Shown: positions 25,010 through 35,900 of the stretch, piece by piece
Numbering within the stretch: position 1 is the first letter of the stretch
Layout of the letters: every line of letters starts with the position of its first letter
NCBI GenBank assembly: GCA_946699065.1
Contig: CAMPDV010001246.1
Location: 1 to 64,000 of the forward strand
Source of the DNA: Loxodes magnus
Taxonomy: Eukaryota > Ciliophora > Karyorelictea > Loxodida > Loxodidae
Direction of reading: 5' to 3'
DNA length: 64,000 nucleotides
Notes under the pieces: generated by a model
Databases searched by the model: none
Told to the model about the DNA's origin: nothing
The model's input: only the letters and a program-made list of their open reading frames with translations
Translations under genes and position numbers: made by a program

Positions 25010-25830
25010 TCTTCCAAGAAGGATATCTCTATAAATCTTATTTTCAATAGTCAGAACCAACTTCTGCTTCCCTATATGCCTTATATGGTAATGTTTTTCA
25101 ACCAACTCAATTCTATTTTTCGTGGACATACAGCTTAGCTTAGAAGCATCTTGTACATTATTTTTAGAATATTTCAGGAAAACTTTTGAGTTTTAAAGTT
25201 TATTGACTGATACCCAGAATCTAGGTAATAAGGTAACATCTTCCACATTTAAAGCATTTATCACTGTTGATTATTGGAACTTTAAATTATCCTTTATTCA
25301 TTTTTTAGATAGGAGATATATATTTAGTTTAGAACCTGCCAAATCAGTCATCTTGGGAACTTCTTTATTTTCCTCATAAGATTTAAGACTTTAAATTTTA
25401 TTCAAATCTGCTGGAGGGAACTAACCATTACATCCCTTCTCAACAAGATGCTTTTAATAAAAAGATAAATATGTGCCAAATACTTTTTTAAGATCATAGA
25501 GCAACGTTGAAAAATCCTAATTTTAATCGGAAGAACAAATCTATAATGCTTTTACTCCATAATTTATAAATTCAAGAGTATTATCTCCAGTGAATACTTT
25601 TCTGCTTACAAAAATATAAATATCAGGAATACATTTACTACATCAGAGCCTTTTCTTAATGTTAAAGGTCTCAATATTTTTCTTGATACACTGCCACTAG
25701 CATAACGATTTTCTTCTCCAACTCCGCAAAATTTTATCCCAGAGAGTAAAGATCTTATAATCCTGGTATTTTAAGTTAAAGTAACTATTTAAGCTCCTCC
25801 TTCTTTAGCAGAATTTATGATGATCTGGCT
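25010..25830 (-). pseudogene. Dihydropyrimidine dehydrogenase-like relic (C-terminal part)
   Basis: On the minus strand, pieces resemble the flavin-binding barrel end of dihydropyrimidine dehydrogenase, the first enzyme of uracil/thymine breakdown: AKEGGAQIVTLTQNT near 25800, YASGSVSRKILRPLTLRKGS near 25650-25700, then after one frame shift near 25630 FINYGVKALQICSSDQNQDF near 25525-25580, and GCNGQFPP near 25430. These parallel the DPD motifs around SGxAIRPIALR, GASVLQVCSAIQNQDF and WDGQSP. Downstream the frame continues about 130 residues to ~25010, with a loosely similar C-terminal region in which I cannot find the FeS Cys clusters. The N-terminal side stops at the satellite block at 25850. 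Truncated and frameshifted, so non-functional as it stands. Confidence 0.65.
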
Positions 25831-25849
25831 CTTAAAGAAAACAAGTTTC

Positions 25850-26690
25850 AAATTAAGGTTTAGTTTTCTCTTTATTTAAAACAGCTAGTTTCATTTCTCA
25901 GACTAATTTTTTAGAACTAGATTAAACATAGTAAGCAAACAAGTGTTTACTTTCTGTTTAGCTTTAAAAACTCTCATTTCATCAGCAGATTTAATTACTC
26001 AATTTTTTTTAAGTTCGTTAAAGCTCTTAAATAAACAATTTTTTACTTCTTGTTTAACTTTCAATTCTTTAGCTACAGCAACTTATTTCATTACTTAGAT
26101 TAATTTTTAAGGCTCGATCAATCTCTTAAATGAACATTTTTTTTATTTCATGTTTAACTTTCAAACCCCTCAGTTCAGAGCATTTAAGTACTTATAGTCT
26201 TCTTTGAGTTAGATAAAACTCTTAAAGATACAAGTTACGAATTTGGGTTAGTCTTTATCATCTCTCATTTATTCATAAATTTCATTATTCAGACCTAGTT
26301 TTAGAGCTAGATCAAGCTCTTAAAGGTAAAAATTTGACTTAAAGTTATTTTCTCAAGTCACTCGTTTTATTATAGGTTTTCTTACTCAGACTCAGTTTTA
26401 GAGCTAGATCAAGCTCTTAAAAAAATGTTTGACTTAAACTTAGTTTTTCGCGTCTGTCATTTCAAAAGCTAGTTTTATTATTCAGGCTCTTTTTTGAATT
26501 AGATCAAATTATTAAAGGCAAACATTTTAACTAAATATTAGTCTTTCGCGTCTCTATTTTTATTAGCTAGTTTCATTTCTCAGACTTAGTTTTAGAGCTA
26601 AATCAAGTTCTTTAAAAAAATCATATTTCGACTTAAGGTTTGCCTTTCTTCCCTCAGTTCAAAAGCTATGTCAATTTATCATAAGTAAAA
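25850..26690. repeat. ~98-bp satellite block, about eight units
   Basis: The phrase ctagatcaagctcttaaa and variants recur near 25912, 26014, 26117, 26212, 26308, 26405, 26504 and 26600, spaced 95-103 bp. The units share a second landmark, ctcagacttagttttagagc. The period is not a multiple of three, so it does not encode one repeating protein frame. The same family builds the larger block at 33000-38690. Confidence 0.75.
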
Positions 26691-27342
26691 GGTAAAGTAA
26701 ATAGAAGTGTAATAGGAAATAATTAAATGAAATGAGGAGATAAATTACAATCCTAGTTATTTATAAGTAGAGTTCTTTAAGATATGCTAGCAACTAAATT
26801 AGAAACCTTTTTTTTGTGTCCCAGCTCCCTTTTTTCTAATAGGCTTTTATTTATTATATGGCATCTATTAGAGCTCTTCACTCCACTTATAATGACCAAA
26901 TTCAGTTTTCAATCTGATAGCAACTCCTAATATTTAGTAAACTTCACTTTAGTTACCATTATATTTGCTTAATTTTATTATATTTATTGCATTTAACTAT
27001 TACAATTAACAGAGGATTCAAATCTATTAGAATCGATTTTGAAATGTATTTCTCTGAGCCATTATAGTAGTGTACTCTCCGAATCTATTAAATGCTTTTT
27101 CGCATGTTTACGTTACTTAAGTCTGAATATAGAGATGAGGAAGTTTCTTGAACTGCAATGAAAGGAATATGTAGTATGAAAGAAAAAATAAACAAAAGCA
27201 TGCATATATTGAAAAGAAAGGCTTTACAGTCCCTATCTATGCTTTTAATGAATCCTGCTACATAGACTTGAAATGAATACCATTTAAAAACATTATACCA
27301 AAACGCTTTTTCCATTTCTAGTTTAAAATACGGAAAGAATCT
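26690..27342. other. No recognisable gene
   Basis: AT-rich spacer between the satellite block and the intact ORF at 27343. A minus-strand frame around 27088-27315 is hydrophobic in its second half but has no recognisable family and may be fortuitous. Confidence 0.35.
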
Positions 27343-28071
27343 ATGAATTATCCAGAATCGGACATAAGAAAATTATTTGAATGTAATTGGAACTAAAAAT
27401 CTTTATACTTTAGTAAGTAAAGAAGATGTTTTAGTTCTATGGAAAAAACTATGAGAATCTAATAATGATTTCCAACTTACTTTCTATTGAGAACTTTATA
27501 GAAGAATAAATAAGAAACTAATTCTATTAAGAAGCAATTTTACGCTATAGAGACATACACATCTTATAGATATTCAGAGATTAACTTGAAGGACTTTAGA
27601 AATTTCCAGAAATAAAGCACACTAAATTTAGTAAGAAATATAGAAAAGCATTTATCTCAAACTTAAGTTGCTAATTCATTATTATAGTTTTCAAATTATT
27701 TACATTTACAGCATTATCTTGCGAAAAGTTATCCCTATATTAGTGAAGAAAAAGTCACTTTTAGACATATCTTCAAATGTGTCTACTATTTGGAACTTAA
27801 TTAGACATTTTTCTGATAAATTTAATGGCAGAAATTAGTTAAGACTAATAACATACAACTATCTACTTAAACTAATAGTTTACTTCTAATCAATAATCAG
27901 AAAAAGACTTTCGGATTAAAAGTTTTCACTGGAATCTGCATAGTAAAAGAATTAATATTTAGATAAAGCACATCGAATTAGGTAAAGCTATAGGTAGAAT
28001 AAAAAGAAAGCTTTAGAAGCGATGATGAAAAGTAAGAAGATATAAGAAACCAAATGAGAAGAGAAGGCTGA
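27343..28071 (+). CDS. Hypothetical protein, 242 aa
   Basis: ATG 27343-27345 opens a frame that runs without disruption to TGA 28069-28071; earlier in-frame TGA codons would be Trp. The translation (MNYPESDIRKLFECNW at the start) looks like an ordinary soluble protein: mixed hydrophobic and charged residues, a central stretch SNYLHLQHYLAKSYPYISEE, then KTFGLKVFTGICIVKELIF, and a charged C-terminus. I do not recognise a family. No paralogue is visible in the window. It stands alone between a satellite block and the 929-aa pseudokinase gene, which is on the same strand about 760 bp downstream. Confidence 0.5.
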
Positions 28072-28833
28072 CATTAATAAACTTAAACTTATATAAATGT
28101 AGTATCTGAAGTAAATAAGAAGCTTCATACAAAAACTCTTTTATTAAAGTGAAACATTATTATAAGTTAAATAAAAAGGGTTAGTTTATTATATTTTTTC
28201 AGTATTCTTTGAGATATCTTTTTAAAATTTTAGAACTTCTTTCTGCACTTGAATAGTAATAGATAGTCTTCTGCATCCAAAAAGAATATAGGATAGAATA
28301 TAATGTTTTATATAATCACATAAAGTTCTTGCTTAAATAGCAAAAGCATAAATAATTAAAGAAATCTATCATAGAGATCTAAAAATGAAATATAAATTGA
28401 TTTCTATTTATTGGATATGGATAAAGCATCTAGAATTATTTAAATAAATGTTTATTTACACTAAATATAAAAGATACTAGCATTAATATTATCCTACTTA
28501 GTTATTTAAACAATAAGCATCTAGTAAGCATTATAACTAAATATCTATTTACTACTAACAAATATAAATAATAAACACTAATTAATAAATAAATAATCTT
28601 AACTAAATAGTCTTAATAGCTACTAATAATAACTATTATATATAGAATTAACTAACTAACTTTTAGTTAAAGTATTAACTAAATGCTAATATTTAATTAA
28701 TAAATTAACTACTTTATTTTAGAAATTAACATCATAAAAGTAACTATCTTCCTTATTATTATTTAAACAATATTAAATTATTATTAAATATTAAATCTTA
28801 AATCTTATTATCATTCTATTAACATTTATAAAA
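28072..28833. other. Intergenic, upstream of the 929-aa pseudokinase gene
   Basis: Very AT-rich, with many short taaata-type runs between 28430 and 28800. No gene seen. It must hold the promoter and 5' UTR of the downstream gene, but I cannot point to a motif. Confidence 0.4.
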
Positions 28834-31623
28834 ATGTCACAACCAACTTAGTATAATCGAAAAGGACTCTAATTATTAGAAGAGGGAAATTATCTTTAAG
28901 CTATTGAGTATTTCAATATAGCTTTAATATTAGACCCTAATAATGCAACTGTACATGGTAACAAAGGATGGACATTGGAAAACTTAGGGAAATACTAAGA
29001 AGCGATTTAGAGCTATAATGTAGCTCTTAAACTAGACCCTAATAATGCAACCGTACATAATAACAAAGGATGGGCATTGGAAAAGTTAGGGAAATACTAA
29101 GAAGCGATTTAGAGCTATGATGTAGCTCTTAAACTAGACCCTAATGATGCAACCATACATAATAACAAAGGATTGTCATTGAAAAAGTTAGGAAAATACT
29201 AAGAAGCGATTTAGAGCTATAATGTAGCTCTTAAACTAGACCCTAATAATGCAACTGTACATGGTAACAAAGGATGGGCATTGGAAAACTTAGGGAAATA
29301 CTAAGAAGCGATTTAGAGCTATGATGTAGCTCTTAAACTAGACCCTAATAAAGCAACCATACATAATAACAAAGGATCAGCATTGGAATAGTTAGGTAAA
29401 TACTAAGAAGCGATTTAGAGCTATGATGTAGCTCTTAAACTAGACCCTAATAAAGCAACCATACATAATAACAAAGGATGGGCATTGGAAAAGTTAGGAA
29501 AATACTAAGAAGCGATTTAGAGCTATGATGTAGCTCTTAAACTAGACCCTAATAATGCAACTGTACATGGTAACAAAGGATGGGCATTGGAAAACTTAGG
29601 GAAATACTAAGAAGCGATTTAGAGCTATAATGTAGCTCTTAAACTAGACCCTAATAAAGCAACCATACATAATAACAAAGGATCAGCATTGGAATAGTTA
29701 GGTAAATACTAAGAAGCGATTTAGAGCTATGATGTAGCTCTTAAACTAGACCCTAATTATGCAACTGTACATGGTAATAAAGGATCAGCATTGGAAAAGT
29801 TAGGAAAATACTAAGAAGCGATTTAGAGCTTTGATGTAGCCCTTAAACTAGACCCTAATAATGCAACTGTACATAATAACAAAGGATCAGCATTGGAAAA
29901 GTTAGGTAAATACTAAGAAGCGATTTAGAGCTTTGATGTAGCTCTTAAACTAGACCCTAATGATGCAGCTGTACATCATAACAAAGGATTTACATTGGAA
30001 AAGTTAGGGAAATACTAAGAAGCTATTTAGAGCTATGATGTAGCTCTTAAACTAGACCCTAATAATGCAGCTGTACATGGTAACAAAGGATGGGCATTGA
30101 AAAACTTAGGGAAATACTAAGAAGCGATTTAGAGCTATGATGTAGCTCTTAAACTAGACCCTAATAATGCAACTGTACATAATAACAAAGGATCAGCATT
30201 GGAAAAGTTAGGTAAATACTAAGAAGCGATTTAAAGTTTTGACAAAGCTATTCAGCTAAATTCTATTCTCCCAGAATTTTACTAACATAAAGCTTATTCA
30301 CTTTATTAGCTAAATAATTTTTCTGAAGCAATTTAGTGTCTTAACATAGTAATTTAGCTTAATTCAAACTGTGCAGTAGCTTATTACTACAAAGGTTTAG
30401 CTTTGTAAGCTTTAAATAAATCTAAAGAAGCACTTTAATGTTTTATTGAAGCCAACAAATTAGACCCCTAGTTTAAAATTCCCTAAATAGATATTGTTTC
30501 TTTAGATATATAATAATAAAATTGCATTACTATAGATCATATATGACAGCTTTTATATTAAAATGGTGGTGGTTATGATAATAATTCTAAAATTAGAATA
30601 TTAAACTATAGAATCTTAATTCCTAATATATAATTTCTAGATGACTTATAAGTACTAGCTAAAGATTAATATGGAATTGTCTATCTTATTACTATTGATG
30701 GGTCTACTTATGCTCTTAAAGTATTTCACTAAAATACTGATCTTCATATTTTATTAGATTAGTTCTATTTCGAGTGTAAAGAACTTCTATTAATAAACAG
30801 CTTAAGAGTTTAAAGACTTACAGGAGTTGCTATTGATACTTAAGAACAAGGAAGTTACAATTTATGCCTCTTAACAGATTTTTAGTGATTTGGTAGTTTA
30901 TTCTAATAAACTTAGACTAAGTAGCTATTCAAAGAAAGTAAAATAGGATCTCCTTTAAGATATTACTAGAAACTTAATTTACTTAGTTAAATAGCAGAAG
31001 GTCTAAAGGCTATTCACTCTAGAAACTTAATACATAAAGAACTAAAATCTCTAAATATTCTACTAGATAAGAAATATTAACCCAAAATAGTTATTTTAGG
31101 ATTATTCGATTCTACTCATTGGTTAACAACAATAGAATAAAGAGGATTACATCAATGAATGGCTCCTGAATAATTTGAAAGAAATGTGACTATGAAAAGT
31201 GATATCTGATCTTTAGGTTGTATTGGAATAGAGATATTCAATGAAGAAATGGTTTATCCAAATATAAATGAATAAGAATAACTAAAATAAATAGTTTATA
31301 TTAATAAAATGATTCCTAGGTTTTCAAACGAAATACTATAAGAACCTGAATTAACTGATCTATTTTACAGATGCTTAGCTTTCGACCAGAACATTAGACC
31401 TGATATAGATTATTTTATAAATTAGATAGAAAGATTAAAATAAAAGTGAAATCCATAAAGATAAGATGGAGATATAAGTTAGTAGGGTCAAACTAAAAAA
31501 ATGAAGTAAGAATAAAGTATAAAATAATAAAGTTAAGGTTAAGTTTTTTTATTAGAGGAAGACTCATAAGAATTCAAGTTTGAAAGTTTAAAAATAAGTA
31601 AGATGGATGAGAAAAAGAGTTGA
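28834..31623 (+). CDS. TPR-array - linker - pseudokinase protein, 929 aa
   Basis: Start ATG 28834-28836 (MSQPTQYNRKG); stop TGA 31621-31623 after DEKKS, aligned with paralogues; the length is divisible by three. Residues ~1-550 form about 16 TPRs, most nearly identical 34-residue units (consensus KYQEAIQSYDVALKLDPNNA). The last three (FYQHKAYSLYQLN onward) are diverged and resemble the corresponding repeats of other family members. The linker and RIWNY follow (~585). The kinase-like domain has YALKVF (~626), HKELKSLNILL (~734), ILGLFDSTH (~755), LHQWMAPEQF (~775) and KSDIWSLGC (~788). Trp codons at HQW and DIW are TGA. The HRD and DFG Asp are missing, so it is a predicted pseudokinase. The Gln-rich tail is typical of the family. 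Confidence 0.92.
28999..30235 (+). repeat. Tandem 102-bp TPR-coding repeats, about 12-13 units
   Basis: The landmark gaagcgatttagagctat recurs every 102 bp (34 codons) inside the 929-aa gene. Units differ by only a few substitutions, mainly at three positions after LDPN and in the YNV/YDV/FDV position. DNA-level identity, including synonymous Gln codons (always taa or tag at the same sites), indicates recent duplication or ongoing unequal exchange. The flanking TPRs are diverged. Confidence 0.9.
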
Positions 31624-32059
31624 AGGGAGAAACTTTATATAAACGATATAATTTTATAAGTTCTTTATGAAAGTTAATAAACTAATTTAAGTTTCTATAT
31701 TTATAGTATTTGTAACTTTATTGAAATAAATATTCTATAGTAACTTTATAAAATAGATAAATAAATGAAGAGGTTGAGACATAATTAGATAGAAAGAAGA
31801 TAAATTAGAGTTATTATTTTATAAGCAAAAGAAAGTAGTTAAGGTATTTGAAAATAGTAAGAAAAGACTTATATAATTGTCTATTATATATAAAATAGTT
31901 GGTTATAAACTTAACGGAGTATTTTTATTTACCAATTTAATAAAATTAAAACATCCTTTACTGCTTAAACTTAGTTTACATAAAGCTCTATGTTCCATCA
32001 AACAAAATTTATCTATATTATTCAGATTAAGCAGTAGTTGCTTTATTTATAGTAGGAAA

Positions 32060-32700
32060 TATACACTCCTAAAGACGATGTAGTGATATTAAAGAAAAGA
32101 GAATTATAATAGCAATAAGACTAATAACGAGCAATACTATGGAAACCTAATTTTACTATTCAGGGATAAAAGGAATGGAATAAAGCGTCATTACTTAAAA
32201 GTTTTGTTTATAGAATTTCTTTTTAAGATTATAGATGCAAGGCTTTCTGAAAATTACGGAGAATATGTATTTATCTTAGTAAAATAGCTATAGTAATAAA
32301 CTGAAAAATAAGTAAATACAACACCAACTTTTGTATCATACTTTACATTAATATGCTCAAAAGAAGCTTTTTAATTTAATATGGTGCCAGGTCTATATTA
32401 GGTATCTTTCATTAGTTTTTAGTAGTAAATAGAGATATTGCGCTAAACTATTTTCTTTAGAATATAGTTATGTTGTTAAAACACAAAGCTGACAAAACTT
32501 CGCTTAAAACTTGAGAAAATTTAGTAGAAACAATTTATTACAAAGAGAAGCTTACGAAAATTCCTTAACTTCTGAGTAAAAACTTATATCACAATTTGGA
32601 GACTAATGCTACGTAGAAAAACTAAGTAAAAGAAAAAGCAAACTAAAAATTTGCCTGCTGAATACTACTCTGAAAACTTAAGTTTTTTTCTTAGTAGTAG
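32060..32700 (+). pseudogene. Family E repeat/ORF, copy 3 (diverged)
   Basis: Plus-strand match to family E. The part near 32070-32190 (NGIK landmark) aligns with 44215-44310, and the part near 32580-32700 aligns with the later block around 44640-44705 and, reversed, 5480-5530. The central peptide with DGSCPSDQ is not preserved. A relic. Confidence 0.45.
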
Positions 32701-32714
32701 AAAGATAAAAAGGT

Positions 32715-32960
32715 GTTATAAAAATTAGATAAAAATGATGATTCTATTGAGTGTAATAGCAAAGCTTTATAGAAAAATCCTAGTGATGTAACTGCCTACT
32801 AATATAAAGGGTTAAATTTAGAAAATGAAGGAAAATTTGTTGAACCTAATGATTGCTGAGACAAGGGAATTTAAATTGATTCAAAGATAAGAATATCTCC
32901 CACTAAAAAGGGATTTGCTTTGCTAATAATGGAAAACATAACGATTCTATTAGTGCTAAA
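32715..32960 (+). pseudogene. TPR relic
   Basis: One to two degenerate TPRs on the plus strand: DDSIECNSKALQKNPSDVTA, then YQYKGLNLENEGKF, then a poorly kept second helix pair. It joins family E copy 3 on one side and leads into the satellite on the other. Too short to function alone. Confidence 0.5.
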
Positions 32961-32999
32961 ACATGACTATACAACTCGATCTTACTTTCCATCGATTAA

Positions 33000-35900
33000 T
33001 TTTTTATCTTTATCGCGACTCGGTCTTTTTCTGAGAAATTGAAGTGAACTCACGAAAAGAATTTTCTTAACTCTAAGCTTTATTTCATACTCTTAAGTTC
33101 TTCAGTTTAATCGAGACTCAATCTTATTTTGAGAAATAGTTAAGAGCTACAATTATAATTCTTTCATTTCTTTAAGTTCAAGTTTCCACGATACGAAAAC
33201 TAGCTTTATCGCTTATCAATATTTCTATGAGAACTCAAGTATAATGGTTTAGAACGAAGCAAAAATTAAGTAAACAAGTACTTCCGCTTTTTCGCTTCTA
33301 TGACTAATTTTGAGAAAAAGAACTTAGTTCTTAAGAAAAACGGAATCTTAACTTCCAGTTCGACTCAAAGTCTTAAATTACGACAGATTTATTGTTTCTA
33401 AGAATTGTCATTTGATCTTGAACAGAGCTCTCGAGTAGAGCCGAGTCTTGACTCCTTGCTACACTAATATTCTTTTAGTACTTAATGTTACAAGCCTTCT
33501 CGACCTTAAATGTGATCTAGAACAGAACTCTCAAGTTCATCGAAGTTAAAAAACCGAAATACTTCTTTCATTCTTAAATTATTTCAGATTTATGGTTTCT
33601 AAGACTTTATATTAATCGATAACAAGCTATCGAGTTTAACGGAATCTAAATTAAAGTTAATTTTTAAGCTTGTAAGTTTTAAGCTTTAAAACTTCTAAGA
33701 ACTGCCATGTCATCTAGATACGAGCTCTAAACTAAAATCGAAACTTAACTCCTTTTTCTATTGCAAGTCTCAAAGTATTTCCGCGTTATCGATTCTAAGA
33801 TATTATTTGAGACTATAAATAGATCTCAAGTATAAGCAAGTCTTGATACCTCATACAACTCCAAGTCTTTAAGCATTTGAAATTTTTATCTTAAAGAACT
33901 GCAATTCGATTAAGTGCTAAGCTCTCGACATTGTCCGAAACTTCTTTCTTATCTATCTCATAGACTTAAATTACTTCCGAATTGTTAAATCTCAGATTTG
34001 TCATGTTATCAGGAACAGAACTCTCAACTTAAATCGAGTTTTGACTTCTTGTTATACTCATGATTTTTTTGAATTCCGCATTATCGCTTCTAGGTTTTTA
34101 TTTAAGAACTTTAAATAGCTCTTGATAGAAACAGTACTATGATTCTTGTTCTTCATCAATTCTTTAAGTGCTTCAGTTTTGAACTTCTAAGACCTGCAAT
34201 TTGATTACGATAAAAGCTCTAGACTTGCCCGAAATTTGTTGATTATTTTCTCCAAGTTTAAGATTACTTCTTATTTGTTTTTTTCAGACTTGTCATGTTA
34301 TCTGGAGCAAAACTCTCAACTTAAATCGATACTTGACTCCTTTTTTACTCCTTGTCTTAAAGTACTTTCGCATTATCGCGTTCAGAATTGAATTTAGTAC
34401 TACAAATAGCTCTCGATAGAACTCTGCTACTTGTTCTTCGTCAATTCTTTAAGTACTTAAGTTTTGAACTTCTAAGAACTGCAATTTTATTACAAACAGA
34501 GTCACGTACTTGTAACTTATCTATATCCAAGTCTTAAATTACTTCATAATTTTTTTTCTAATATTTATAGCTTTAACTGGAACAGAACTCTTAAATCGAT
34601 AATTAACTCCTTTTTCTACTCCTTTTCTTAAAGTACTTCCGCTTTATCTCTTCTAAGATTAAAATTGAGAACTATAAATAGTTCTCGAGTAGAAGCTAGT
34701 CTAGATCCTTGTACTACCCCTAGTCTTAAGTCTTTAAGATTTTTATCTTAAAGAACTGTTTTTTGGACTTGAGCAGAGTCACGACTATAACCGAGACTTG
34801 TAACTTATCTAATCTCCAAGTCTCAAATTACTATATAATTTTGTCTCTAAGACTTATTGCGTTATCAGGAACAGAACTCTTTACTTAAATCGAGTTTTGA
34901 CTTCTTGTTATACTCATATTCTTTAGGTACTTAATTTTAAAGTTTTTTTGACCTTATATGTGATCTGAACAGAACTCTCAAGTTCATCGAAGTTGAATAT
35001 TTAAATTCTTCTTTCATTCTTTAGATACTTCAGATTTATGATTTCTAAGATTTTATATGTTATCTAAAGAGATATCAGGTATCACGAATTCTTAACTCAA
35101 AGTTAAATTTTAATTCTGTAAGTTCTTCAGATACTAAATTTCTCAGAATCGATATGATAGATAAACAGAGCTCTCGAGTAAAACGGAAACTTAACTACTA
35201 GTTCGAATTCAAAGCTTTAAGTACTTCAGTCTCATGGCTTCTCTGACTTATTATGATAATCGAGCAGAGCTCTCAAGTAGAACGGAGACTCGATTCGTAG
35301 TTCAACTTCAGATCTTTAAGTATTTAACTCTTTCGAATTCTCAGACATTTATGTGATAGGATCAGAGCTCACAAGGTTAAAGGTTCTAACCTCAAAATTC
35401 AACTCTAAACTTTTGATTATTTCTTTTTAAAGCTTTCAAGGATTGATACGTTATCAAGAACTGAGTTCTAAGGTTCATCGAAAATAAAAACAGAAGCTCT
35501 TCTAAAATTCTAAAAGTACATATATTATGACTTTTCAGACTGAACATGTTATCTAAAACGAGGTTCTCGACAATAGCCGAGATTTGTTTCTTAATTCTAC
35601 TCCAAGTCTTAATTAACTTCAGATTTATTGATTCTTAGACTTATTATGTTATCTAGAAAAGAATTTTCAACTTAAATTGAGACTTGACTACTTGTTCTAC
35701 TCCAAATCTTAAATTGCTTTCCCTTTATCGCTTCTATGATTTGACTTGAGAACTATAAAGATCTCTTGAGTTGAAACTATCTTTACTTCTCTTTCTTCTG
35801 CAAGTGTTTAAGTACTTCAGATTTGTAACTTATAAGAACTGCTATTTGGCCTTGAGCAGAGTCACGACTATAATCGAGATTTGTTTCTTAGATCTACTCC

